DNA of 11,933 nucleotides from an uncultured Prevotella sp. (GCA_934120735.1 CAKOVA010000060.1:1-11933); one strand, 5' to 3'; positions 1-7,829 are shown, numbered from the stretch's first letter. Numbers and translations: made by a program. Notes: a model not told the origin generated them from the letters alone.

Positions 1-81
1 TACGGCTTTCCCACCTCCATGACCGAAACAGAGTGCGTTGCCCAGCTCTTCAAGCTATACCAAAAGAAGTGTAAAGGGTAA
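1..81 (+). CDS. 3' end of an unidentified rightward gene (partial)
   Basis: Reading frame 1 is open from the first base and ends at a TAA at 79-81, giving a 26-residue C-terminal fragment that starts YGFPTSMTETECV and ends in a lysine-rich tail (KKCKG). The codons look natural for this genome, and the fragment is followed by a short AT-rich gap and then by the convergent end of dgt, which fits a real gene end. I do not recognise the family from so short a piece and assign no function. It could also be a chance open frame, since only 78 sense bases are seen. Confidence 0.45.
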   Translation, partial: YGFPTSMTETECVAQLFKLYQKKCKG

Positions 82-159
82 AAATACCAATGTTAAAAAG
101 GCAAATATGCATTATAATAACACGACTCGAAGAGACAAAAGCCCCAACTTTACAATCTA

Positions 160-1497
160 TCAAATAATGGGCAAAGATATGCCGTTAATCTTCTGATAGA
201 TGTCCAAGGCATAAACATCGGTCATGCCGCTGATGTAGTCAATCACGGCCATGATGCGCGTTTCGAGGTCAGGACTTTGTATGTCGTACTGGCTGCTGAA
301 CCGCCGCATGAGTTGTTGCGAATAGAAACGGTCGGGGTTGACGGCCGCCTCGATGAGCGTCTGCATGAGTGTTTGCATGATTTTGTAACCCGCCAGTTCC
401 ACATCCAGCACAGGTTTGCTGTGGTAGATGCGCTCGTACGATAGTTCTGCGCATTGCCTGTAAGCCTTGCGCTGTAGCTCACTGATGTGGTCGATGAGCG
501 ATCCTTGTAGCGTTCCACTCAGTATTGTCTCCTCGTTTGCCACGAAGGCTTCCACGCATTCGTTAACCAGTTTGCCCACAGCCGATGCCCGCATGTAAAC
601 CACCTTCTCGTTATTGTCGGTCACGCCCTCGTCTTTGATGCGTTGGCGGATGTGCGCTTGCACCTCTGGGTCAAAGAAATTCATGAGCAAATGCTCTGTT
701 TCCTCATACGAAAGAATCTTGAGTTTGTGGGCATCCTCAATGTCCATGATCTCGTAGCAGATATCATCCGCCGCCTCAACCAGATACACCAGCGGGTGGC
801 GCGCATACCGTAAGGGTTGGTGAGGCTCAGAGAGTTTGGTAATTTCCAATTCCTCCGCTACCTTGACATAGGTTTCTTCTTCGGATGAGAAGAAGCCAAA
901 TTTTCGATGACTCCCTGCCAAACTGCTGGCAAATGGATATTTTACGATGCTGGCAAGGGTGGAGTAGGTCATCACGAACCCACCTATTCGCCGACCGTTG
1001 AATCGGTGTGTAAGCAGTCGGAAGGCGTTAGCGTTACCTTCGAAGTGGGTGATGTCGTCCCAGAATCGTTCTCCTACGTGTTCTTGCAGGTAGGTTCCAG
1101 CACCCTCGGTGAAGAAGGTTTGGATGGCTTTTTCGCCGCTGTGCCCGAATGGAGGGTTGCCCATGTCGTGTGCCAGGCAGGCAGTACTAACGATGGTTCC
1201 TATTTGTTCGAACGTTGTTCCGCGCAGTTCGGGATGCTTTTCGCACAGTTTTGCCGCCACGTCATTGCCCAGCGACATGCCCACCGAGGCCACTTCCAAC
1301 GAGTGGGTAAGGCGGTTGTGCACGAAAATAGAGCCGGGAAGGGGAAACACTTGCGTCTTGTTCTGCATGCGTCTGAACGGTGCCGAGAAGATAAGACGGT
1401 CGTAATCGCGTTTAAACTCCGACCGGTCGTCATGACGTTCGGTGTGCTTGAGCTCTTGTCCAAGCCTTTTGTTGGAAATTAATTTTTGCCATTTCAT
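160..1497 (-). CDS. dgt: Deoxyguanosinetriphosphate triphosphohydrolase (HD-domain dNTPase)
   Basis: This 445-residue protein is a Dgt-type dNTP triphosphohydrolase. The family cleaves dGTP or other dNTPs to the deoxynucleoside and tripolyphosphate, acting on the cytosolic dNTP pool. The HD metal-binding set is present: H65 in RLTHSLEV, H110-D111 in LAHDMGNPPFGH, and a distal Asp in EAADDICYEI (residues 244-245). The N-terminal block around residues 20-62 (RHDDRSEFKRDYDRLIFS, then FRRMQNKTQVF) is typical of the family. It is shorter than E. coli Dgt (505) but close to what I recall for Bacteroidota homologues. The start is taken because residues 1-20 already look like family sequence and the next Met is residue 44. 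The gene is divergent from dut, and a TAnnTTTG element lies only 4 bases upstream of the ATG. Its true nucleotide preference cannot be read from sequence. Confidence 0.95.
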   Translation of the reverse strand: MKWQKLISNKRLGQELKHTERHDDRSEFKRDYDRLIFSAPFRRMQNKTQVFPLPGSIFVHNRLTHSLEVASVGMSLGNDVAAKLCEKHPELRGTTFEQIGTIVSTACLAHDMGNPPFGHSGEKAIQTFFTEGAGTYLQEHVGERFWDDITHFEGNANAFRLLTHRFNGRRIGGFVMTYSTLASIVKYPFASSLAGSHRKFGFFSSEEETYVKVAEELEITKLSEPHQPLRYARHPLVYLVEAADDICYEIMDIEDAHKLKILSYEETEHLLMNFFDPEVQAHIRQRIKDEGVTDNNEKVVYMRASAVGKLVNECVEAFVANEETILSGTLQGSLIDHISELQRKAYRQCAELSYERIYHSKPVLDVELAGYKIMQTLMQTLIEAAVNPDRFYSQQLMRRFSSQYDIQSPDLETRIMAVIDYISGMTDVYALDIYQKINGISLPII

Positions 1498-1501
1498 AAC
1501 G

Positions 1502-1509
1502 CAAAAGTA
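1502..1509 (-). promoter_or_regulatory. Candidate -7 element of the dgt promoter
   Basis: Read on the minus strand, this is TACTTTTG, an exact match to the Bacteroidota -7 consensus TAnnTTTG. No TTTG-like -33 box is visible 19-21 bp upstream. The dgt ATG begins 4 bases after the element, so a transcript starting at the usual distance would have almost no leader. It could be a coincidental match. Confidence 0.5.
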
Positions 1510-1573
1510 GTGGAAATTTGCGTAATTTGGTTCTTTTTAATAGTAATAATGCCACTTTATGGCGATTATTCCT

Positions 1574-1581
1574 TATTTTTG
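1574..1581 (+). promoter_or_regulatory. Candidate -7 element of the dut operon promoter
   Basis: TATTTTTG is an exact match to TAnnTTTG, 17 bases upstream of the dut ATG. This would put the transcription start near 1586-1589 with a leader of roughly 10 bases. No clear -33 TTTG is seen at 19-21 bp spacing. It is the only good promoter candidate ahead of the packed dut-TPR-lipoprotein-EnvC set. Confidence 0.6.
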
Positions 1582-1598
1582 CACATTATTGAATAGTT

Positions 1599-2036
1599 AT
1601 GATACAGATAAAAGTCATCAATAAAGGTCATCAGCAGTTGCCTGCTTATGCCACCAGTCAGAGTGCAGGAATGGATTTGAGAGCCAACCTTGAGGCTTCC
1701 ATCGTGTTGAAGCCGATGGAACGAAAGCTGGTGTCTACGGGGCTTTTCATCGCCCTTCCAGAGGGATTCGAGGCTCAGGTTCGGCCTCGTAGCGGGTTGG
1801 CGTTGAAGCATGGCATCACGGTACTCAACACGCCTGGCACCATTGATGCCGACTATCGGGGCGAGGTGATGGTGCTGTTGGTGAATTTCTCGCAGGAAGA
1901 ATTTGTCATCCGCGACGGTGAGCGCATCGCCCAAATGGTGATAGCACGACACGAACAAGGGCATTTCGTTGAAGTGGAGGAGTTGGATGAGACCGAACGT
2001 GGAACGGGAGGCTATGGCCACACGGGTGTGAAATAG
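1599..2036 (+). CDS. dut: dUTP diphosphatase (dUTPase)
   Basis: The product is 145 residues, the normal size of a homotrimeric dUTPase. It hydrolyses dUTP to dUMP and pyrophosphate, keeping uracil out of DNA and supplying dUMP for thymidylate synthesis. All five family motifs are visible: motif 1 AGMDLRA (23-29), motif 2 RSGLALK (64-70), motif 3 [10 protein letters not shown] (80-89) with the catalytic D83 and the uracil-stacking Y86, motif 4 GERIAQMVI (107-115), and motif 5 [10 protein letters not shown] (134-143), the mobile C-terminal phosphate-binding arm. Motif 5 has Tyr where many homologues have Phe, a conservative change. It is divergent from dgt, another dNTP-pool enzyme, and is followed after 12 bp by the TPR gene, so it probably leads that operon. 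Confidence 0.97.
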   Translation: MIQIKVINKGHQQLPAYATSQSAGMDLRANLEASIVLKPMERKLVSTGLFIALPEGFEAQVRPRSGLALKHGITVLNTPGTIDADYRGEVMVLLVNFSQEEFVIRDGERIAQMVIARHEQGHFVEVEELDETERGTGGYGHTGVK

Positions 2037-2048
2037 GCAAGCGTCAAC

Positions 2049-3848
2049 ATGATGAAGCAAAACTTGAAAATTAGTTTGAATCCAATTCTTTGCTGTTTGT
2101 TTGTGGGCTGGATGCTGATGGGTTTGGCCTTGCCAGCTTGGTCACAGGCGTCGGAAGACAAACCGCTGACTGAAGCGGATTTGAAGAAAATGCTGTTTGA
2201 GGACAAGCAGTCACAATACCACTATCTCTTTCTTGAGGCTGTTAGTCAACTGAATGCCGGCAAGCTGGAGATGGCGGATAGTTTGTTGCACCAGTGCTTG
2301 ACGCTCAATCCGCAGGGAGCCGAAGCTTATTATACGCAAGGGCGTTTGTTGGCCCAACAGAAAAAAGATACGCTGGCGCTGGAAAAGTTCGAGAAGGCGG
2401 CTGCCTTGCGACCTGAAAACAGTCACTACCAAGAACGGGTGGCGCAATATTACATCGGAACGGGCGCTTTCGACAAGGCCATCGCCGCCTATGAGCGTCT
2501 GTATGAAAACGATCATCAGCGCACGGATGTGCTCAGCATTTTGGGACAGTTGTACAATCAGCAGAAAAATTACGGCAAGATGCTTTCTGTTTTGGAGCGT
2601 ATCGAGCAGGCTGAAGGAACGAATGAGGAACTTACGCTTTCGAAAATGAGCGTTTATGAAATGATGGGTGATAAGGATGCGGCCCGCAAAACCTTGCAAC
2701 AACTGGCCGACAGTCATCCCAATGACGTGAATTACAGGGTGATGTTAGGCAATTGGCTCATGCAGCATGGCGGACAAAAGAAGGCTTATAAACTGTTTAC
2801 CCAGGCTGCGAATGAGGAGCCCGACAATGGTTTTGTACTGGCTTCGCTATACGATTACCACAATCAAGTGGGCGACAAAGAGAAGGCAGTTGCGCTGAGA
2901 GACCGCATTTTGATGAGTAAGGACACGGAAGTTCAGACCAAGATGACGATGCTACAGCAGGTGATTCGGGACAATGAAGACCACAAGCGCGACAGCACGG
3001 AGGTACTCAATCTGTTCAAGCGCATGATGAAAGCCCATCCCAAAGATGCTGACGTCGCTTCCTTGGCAGCCGCCTACATGAGTTTGAAGAAGATGCCGCA
3101 GGACACGGTGATGGCAGCCCTGCAACACGTCATTGACATTGCGCCCGACAATTCGCCCGCCCGATTGCAGTTGTTGCGCATGTATCTGCCCGGAAAGAAC
3201 TGGAAGAAAATCATCGCCCTTTGTGAAGAAGGCGCGCAGTTTACGCCCGACGAGATGGCTTATTACTACTACATGGCTTGGGCCCATGTGCAGCAAGATG
3301 AGCAAGCCAAGGCCATTGATGCCCTTAAACGCGGCGTGAGTACCATCAACGACAAGAGCGATACCGAGCTGGTGAGCGAGTTTTATTCCATGATGGGCGA
3401 CTTGTTGCACCAGCAAGGCGACCAACAGGGAGCTTTTGCGGCCTATGACAGTTGCCTGCAATGGAAGGATGACAACATTGCTTGCTTGAACAACTATGCT
3501 TATTTTCTAAGTGAAGATGGTCAGAATTTGAAGCGGGCAGAGCAAATGAGTTATAAAACGGTAACGGCATCGCCCAACAATGCGACCTATCTGGACACCT
3601 ACGCTTGGATATTGTTCATGCAAGAGCGTTACACCGAGGCAAAGTTGTACATTGATCAGGCATTGAAGAATGATACCGACTCCGTGCAAAGCGCCGTCAT
3701 CATTGAGCATGCCGGGGATATTTATGCTATGAATGGGAACATCGATCAGGCGCTGAAATATTGGCAAGAGGCCTTGAAACGGGCGCCAAAAGATGATCAA
3801 GCCCTGATTGAACGGAAGATTAAACAGAAGAAATACATCAAGAAATGA
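2049..3848 (+). CDS. Exported tetratricopeptide-repeat protein
   Basis: This 599-residue protein begins with an Sec-type signal peptide: basic start, hydrophobic core at about residues 12-30, and a likely cleavage after AWS (residue 32). There is no lipobox at the cleavage site, so a soluble periplasmic protein is expected. The rest is nearly all helical TPR repeats, about a dozen. Examples are the repeat near residues 91-125 (AEAYYTQGRLLAQQKKD), one near 399-430 (YYYYMAWAHVQQDEQAKA), and the C-terminal one near 553-585 (IIEHAGDIYAMNGNIDQAL). TPRs are protein-interaction scaffolds, and no catalytic domain is visible. Two adjacent ATGs (2049 and 2052) are possible starts. Its stop overlaps the next start by 4 bp (ATGA), so translation is probably coupled with the lipoprotein gene. 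Partner proteins and function are unknown; the neighbours suggest an envelope role. Confidence 0.9.
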   Translation: MMKQNLKISLNPILCCLFVGWMLMGLALPAWSQASEDKPLTEADLKKMLFEDKQSQYHYLFLEAVSQLNAGKLEMADSLLHQCLTLNPQGAEAYYTQGRLLAQQKKDTLALEKFEKAAALRPENSHYQERVAQYYIGTGAFDKAIAAYERLYENDHQRTDVLSILGQLYNQQKNYGKMLSVLERIEQAEGTNEELTLSKMSVYEMMGDKDAARKTLQQLADSHPNDVNYRVMLGNWLMQHGGQKKAYKLFTQAANEEPDNGFVLASLYDYHNQVGDKEKAVALRDRILMSKDTEVQTKMTMLQQVIRDNEDHKRDSTEVLNLFKRMMKAHPKDADVASLAAAYMSLKKMPQDTVMAALQHVIDIAPDNSPARLQLLRMYLPGKNWKKIIALCEEGAQFTPDEMAYYYYMAWAHVQQDEQAKAIDALKRGVSTINDKSDTELVSEFYSMMGDLLHQQGDQQGAFAAYDSCLQWKDDNIACLNNYAYFLSEDGQNLKRAEQMSYKTVTASPNNATYLDTYAWILFMQERYTEAKLYIDQALKNDTDSVQSAVIIEHAGDIYAMNGNIDQALKYWQEALKRAPKDDQALIERKIKQKKYIKK

Positions 3849-4744
3849 ATAAAATACTCCATGGGGTTTTGACCGTGTGTGCTGTTTTGTTGCTGGCATC
3901 GTGTGCCTCCAAAAAAGCGATAGTCAAGGAACCCCTGCCAGGTAAAGAGCCTCATACGGGTGCAACCTCGCCCGGCATTGCTGAGGATATGCAAGAGCTG
4001 GCATTCGTGCAGCGCGTGTATGATAATCAAGTTTATGCGCGAAACATCGTTGGGAACATGACGTTCAGTCTTACCCGAGGTGGCAAGAAGATTTCTGCGC
4101 CAGGCTCTGTACGCATGCGGAAGGACAAGGTGATTCGTCTGCAAGTGTTCATTCCCTTTTTGGGAACAGAGGTGGGACGGATTGAATTCACCCCCGATGG
4201 TGTGCTCATCATAGATCGTATGCACAAAGAGTACGTGCGAGCCGACTATCGTGAGTTGGATTTTCTGCGCGACAATGGCCTGACATTCTACAGCTTGCAG
4301 GCACTTTTCTGGAATCAGTTGTTGGTTCCAGGGAAAGAGAAGGTCAGTGAATCAGACCTGAAGTCGTTCGACGTGCGTCTGTCGACAGTGGGTGAAACCG
4401 TACCGTTGGTGCTGAAAAAGGGCAGTATGGAATATCGTTGGAATGCTCAAAAAACCAATGGACGCATCCTGTCTGCCGTGGTTTCCTACCAAAGCAACAA
4501 ACATGGGAGGTCAACCTTGACCTGGAATTACGACAATTTTAAGGCCGTTGGTGTGAAACAGTTTCCTGCCAAGCAGGTGTTCTCCTTCATGACCACGGCT
4601 ACCAAGACACCGCAACAAGGCCAAGTAACCATCGACATGAATGATGTACAGACAGACAGCAATTGGGAAGAGCGTTCCACGGTTTCTAATCGGTACAAGC
4701 AGATGGATGTAAAGGCGGTTTTAGGCAAACTTTTTAACAAGTAA
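3845..4744 (+). CDS. DUF4292-family outer-membrane-type lipoprotein
   Basis: The 299-residue product starts with a lipoprotein signal peptide ending in the lipobox LASC, with Cys20 as the lipidated residue. After Cys20 come Ala-Ser-Lys-Lys and no acidic run, so the Bacteroidota surface-export signal (Lys or Gln-Ala followed by acidic residues) is not apparent; a periplasm-facing lipoprotein is more likely. The body (about residues 60-260) is beta-rich, with the segments NIVGNMTFSL and VFIPFLGTEVGRIEF, which I associate with DUF4292. That family is, from memory, related to the LolA/LolB fold, so a lipid- or lipoprotein-handling role is possible but not shown. It overlaps the TPR gene by 4 bp and abuts the EnvC-like gene with no gap. 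The family call rests on recognition of sequence style and on context. Confidence 0.8.
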   Translation: MNKILHGVLTVCAVLLLASCASKKAIVKEPLPGKEPHTGATSPGIAEDMQELAFVQRVYDNQVYARNIVGNMTFSLTRGGKKISAPGSVRMRKDKVIRLQVFIPFLGTEVGRIEFTPDGVLIIDRMHKEYVRADYRELDFLRDNGLTFYSLQALFWNQLLVPGKEKVSESDLKSFDVRLSTVGETVPLVLKKGSMEYRWNAQKTNGRILSAVVSYQSNKHGRSTLTWNYDNFKAVGVKQFPAKQVFSFMTTATKTPQQGQVTIDMNDVQTDSNWEERSTVSNRYKQMDVKAVLGKLFNK

Positions 4745-6379
4745 ATGAAACGTTATTTAATTATACTCCTATCATTGGCTTTGACGGTTTCGCTGCCGGC
4801 ACAGAAGAAACGTACGCCTACGAAACAGCGGACAAGGACCACAAAGACCACGACCAAGAAGAAAAAAACAACCCAGAAAAAGTCGACAAAGACAGTTAGA
4901 TATTCCAATTCATCCATCAAAGGATTGGAAAGTCAGCGCAGTCAGATTCAGAAGAAGATTAAGCAACAGGAAAGAGCATTGCGTACTAACCAGTCGGATG
5001 TGAAGAAAAGGTTGCAAGATTTGCTGATTCTTAACACGGCGATTAACGACCGACAGAAGAATATCGACAGCATTGAGGCCGACATCCATCATCTGAATGG
5101 GAATATAGATATCATCAAGTCGCAGCTGCAAACGCTGCAAACACAATTGGCAGAGCGCAAACAGAAGTACATCAAGTCGATGGCTTACATGACGCGCAGC
5201 CATACCATTCAGGATAAAATCATGTTTATCTTCTCGGCGAAGAACTTTGCTCAGATGTATCGTCGCTTTCAGTTTGTGCGCGACTATGCCACTTATCAGC
5301 GCGCACAGGGCGAAGGTTTGAAGGCTAAACAGGCGCAGGTGGAAGAAAAACATGTACAATTGCAGAATGCCAAAGGAAGGAAAAATAATCTGCTCTATCA
5401 AGGAAAGAAAGAAAAACAAACCCTTGAGGGGCAACAGGTGGAACAGAAGCAGATGGTTAGCAACCTGCAAAAGCAGCAGAAAACCATTCAAAACGTCATC
5501 GCACAGCAGCGCAAGAAAGATGCTGCGCTCAACGCACAGATTGATAAGTTGGTTGCCATCGAGGTGGCCAAAGCCAAGGCTCGTGCAGAAGCTGAGGCCA
5601 AACGTAAGGCCGCTATTGCAGAGGCTGCACGCAAAAGAGCGGCCGAACTGGCACGAAAGAAGGCCGAAGCCGAGGCTGCTGCCCGTGAGAACGCCCGCAG
5701 AATAGCTGAGGCCAAAGAGCGTGAGGAGCGCTTGAAAGCCGAGGCACGCGCCGCCGCAGCTGCCGCAGAGAAGGCACAACAGGAGAAATCGGCTGCACAA
5801 GCAAAGGCGGCAGCCGAAGCTCAAACGGCCGCAGAACAAACCGCCCGCGAGGCTAAAGCTGCCCGTGAGGCTGCCGAGCGCAAGGCTGCCAGTGACGCAG
5901 TGCGCAATAGGGAGACCATCGCCAGGGCGCAGAAGCGCGCTGACGAGAGTCTTAAGATGAGTTCGGTAGATCGTATGTTGAGCGGTGGGTTTGAGGCGAA
6001 TCGCGGACGTTTGCCCATACCGATTACCGGAGGGTACCGCATCGTGAGCCATTTCGGGCAGTACAATGTGGAGGGATTGAAGAATGTAACGCTTGATAAT
6101 AAGGGTGTTAATATCCTGGGAAGCCCTGGTTGTAAGGCACGGGCTATTTATGATGGCGAGGTGAGTGCCGTAATGTCTTACGCAGGAACGACGGTCGTGA
6201 TGGTTCGCCATGGCTCGTATATTTCAGTGTATTGCAACTTGGGGTCGGTTAGCGTTTCTCAAGGACAGAAAGTAAAGACGCGTCAGGTGCTTGGAACTGT
6301 CGGACGGGATAACATTTTGCAGTTCCAATTGCGTAACGGGACAGCCAAACTCAATCCCGAGTCGTGGTTGGGCAGATAG
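4745..6379 (+). CDS. envC: EnvC-like murein hydrolase activator (degenerate LytM/M23 domain)
   Basis: The 544-residue protein has a signal peptide (residues 1-20), a very basic Lys/Thr-rich tract (21-50), a long coiled coil (about 55-265), an Ala/Glu/Lys/Arg-rich helical stretch (about 268-400) and a C-terminal LytM (M23) domain (about 421-544). The M23 zinc ligands are replaced: the HxxxD pair is N452 and N456, the usual Tyr-x-His is Tyr-Cys-Asn (498), and the HxH near the end reads Ile-Leu-Gln (524-526). It should therefore not be a peptidase. E. coli EnvC also lacks these ligands and acts by activating cell-separation amidases under FtsEX control, so an activator role is inferred here. E. 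coli EnvC is 419 residues; the extra length lies in the basic tract and the Ala/Glu-rich helix. The start directly follows the lipoprotein stop at 4742-4744. Confidence 0.88.
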   Translation: MKRYLIILLSLALTVSLPAQKKRTPTKQRTRTTKTTTKKKKTTQKKSTKTVRYSNSSIKGLESQRSQIQKKIKQQERALRTNQSDVKKRLQDLLILNTAINDRQKNIDSIEADIHHLNGNIDIIKSQLQTLQTQLAERKQKYIKSMAYMTRSHTIQDKIMFIFSAKNFAQMYRRFQFVRDYATYQRAQGEGLKAKQAQVEEKHVQLQNAKGRKNNLLYQGKKEKQTLEGQQVEQKQMVSNLQKQQKTIQNVIAQQRKKDAALNAQIDKLVAIEVAKAKARAEAEAKRKAAIAEAARKRAAELARKKAEAEAAARENARRIAEAKEREERLKAEARAAAAAAEKAQQEKSAAQAKAAAEAQTAAEQTAREAKAAREAAERKAASDAVRNRETIARAQKRADESLKMSSVDRMLSGGFEANRGRLPIPITGGYRIVSHFGQYNVEGLKNVTLDNKGVNILGSPGCKARAIYDGEVSAVMSYAGTTVVMVRHGSYISVYCNLGSVSVSQGQKVKTRQVLGTVGRDNILQFQLRNGTAKLNPESWLGR

Positions 6380-6483
6380 TCCCGAGCGTTTGTGCGACAG
6401 CATCCATTAGTCGCCATGGAATGGTTTTGTGTGTGGATTGAAGGCTGGCCGTGAATAAGAAGCTAACCCGAAAAAACATAGAG

Positions 6484-7818
6484 ATGAATAAAAATCAGAT
6501 TGCAACCAGGATAAATAATAAGGTATTAGAACCCGTAAGACTGTTTATGGGGCAGGAGAAGTCGGGCGGTATCGTGCTGGCCATCAGCGTTCTGTTGGCC
6601 ATGGTGTTGGCCAATTCGGCATTAGGTTCAAGTTATCACGACTTTTTCCAACAGACATTTGGGTTCTTATGGAATGGCGATTCGTATTTAAATTTCACCC
6701 TTCACCACTGGATTAACGATGGACTGATGTCCGTGTTCTTTTTCCTGGTAGGGTTAGAGTTGAAGCGCGAGTTCATTGCCGGCGAGTTGGCCGACTTACG
6801 CAACACGGTATTGCCGATTGGAGCTGCTGTGGGAGGTATGCTGATTCCCGCGGCGATTTATCTTTCGTTCAACGCTGGTACAGAAGAGGCGGTGGGATGG
6901 GCCATACCCATGGCAACCGACATCGCTTTTGCCCTGGGTGTGGTTAGCTTGTTAGGCAGTCGCGTGCCATCATCCGTCAAGGTGTTTCTAACAACCTTGG
7001 CTATTGTTGACGACCTGGGAGCCGTCATCGTGATTGCCTTGTTCTATACCTCGGAAATCTCCGTAGTCAACGTGCTGTTGGGGTTGGGCTTTCTGCTATT
7101 GATGTTCATCGGCAACAAATTAGGTGTGAAGAACCTGTTATTCTATGCTCTGTTGGGCATTGCCGGTGTGTGGGTTTGTTTCCTCCTGTCGGGTGTTCAT
7201 GCCACTATTGCTGCTGTACTGGCTGCAATGACCATCCCCGCAGATTCGGAGATTGATGAGAATGCATTCCTGCATCGTGTACGAAAGCTGACCAAACGAT
7301 TCGACGCGGCCGAGTCGAATGACTTTCGGACGCTCGAGAAAGAGCAAGTGGAGATACTGGCTCATATCCAGAAAGACACCACCACCGCCATTCCTCCCCT
7401 GCAGTTGATAGAGCATCATCTGAACCCAATCGTGACGTTTATCGTGCTACCCGTCTTTGCTTTTGCCAACGCTGGTGTAAACTTGGTGGACATCGATTGG
7501 TCAGTAGTGTTTGCTACGAATATTACCATAGGGGTTGCGCTGGGACTATTAGTGGGAAAACCATTGGGCTTGGTAGGCGTTTCCTGGCTGTTGAGTAAGT
7601 TGGGATTCGCAAAATTGCCAGCAGACATGTCAAAGCGTCGATTGTTGGGCCTGGGCTTCCTGGCATCTATAGGCTTTACGATGTCGATGTTCGTCTCAAC
7701 TCTTGCCTTTCAAACGGAGATGATGCTCACGCAAGCAAAGATTGGTATCTTCATGGCTTCAATCCTTGGTGGACTCATTGGCTACAAGTTGTTGAAATCA
7801 TCGAGCAATAAAAAATAA
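6484..7818 (+). CDS. nhaA: Na+/H+ antiporter NhaA
   Basis: This is an inner-membrane antiporter that expels Na+ in exchange for H+ and helps hold pH and salt balance. About a dozen hydrophobic segments are visible. The key residues are present: the TDIAFALG segment (Asp146), the ion-binding pair Asp176-Asp177 in AIVDDLGAV, matching the spacing of E. coli D133/D163/D164, and the conserved Lys in VGKPLG (359). A hydrophilic loop before HHLNPIVTFIVLPVFAFANAG is some 40 residues longer than in E. coli. I chose the ATG at 6484 (444 residues) because MNKNQIATRINN leads straight into family-like sequence; an in-frame GTG at 6451 would add 11 residues. The gap from envC (6380-6483) holds no convincing terminator or TAnnTTTG element; TGGTTTTG at 6422-6429 is a one-mismatch candidate. 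Confidence 0.95.
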   Translation: MNKNQIATRINNKVLEPVRLFMGQEKSGGIVLAISVLLAMVLANSALGSSYHDFFQQTFGFLWNGDSYLNFTLHHWINDGLMSVFFFLVGLELKREFIAGELADLRNTVLPIGAAVGGMLIPAAIYLSFNAGTEEAVGWAIPMATDIAFALGVVSLLGSRVPSSVKVFLTTLAIVDDLGAVIVIALFYTSEISVVNVLLGLGFLLLMFIGNKLGVKNLLFYALLGIAGVWVCFLLSGVHATIAAVLAAMTIPADSEIDENAFLHRVRKLTKRFDAAESNDFRTLEKEQVEILAHIQKDTTTAIPPLQLIEHHLNPIVTFIVLPVFAFANAGVNLVDIDWSVVFATNITIGVALGLLVGKPLGLVGVSWLLSKLGFAKLPADMSKRRLLGLGFLASIGFTMSMFVSTLAFQTEMMLTQAKIGIFMASILGGLIGYKLLKSSSNKK

Positions 7819-7829
7819 GGGAGCCATTT

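Noticed and set aside
71..90. GGTA-AAAA-TACC inverted repeat at the end of the partial gene, as a terminator
   Set aside because: The stem is only 4 bp and is not followed by a T-run, so it is too weak to call.
907..1482. Plus-strand open frame (191 codons) opposite dgt
   Set aside because: It is antisense to the conserved HD region of dgt; no family motif or promoter supports it.
4910..6211. Long minus-strand open frame (433 codons) opposite the EnvC-like gene
   Set aside because: It lies wholly antisense to a gene with clear domain structure. Its length follows from the Ala/Glu/Lys-rich codon repetition, and the translation is Leu/Ser/Cys-rich low complexity with no recognisable motif.
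6422..6429. TGGTTTTG upstream of nhaA as a -7 element
   Set aside because: It has one mismatch at the important second base and no -33 box at usable spacing; I mention it only in the nhaA entry.
7210..7420. Long hydrophilic loop in NhaA as a possible inserted domain or frameshift
   Set aside because: The frame is continuous, the flanking membrane segments are intact, and longer loops here occur in other NhaA proteins outside enterobacteria.
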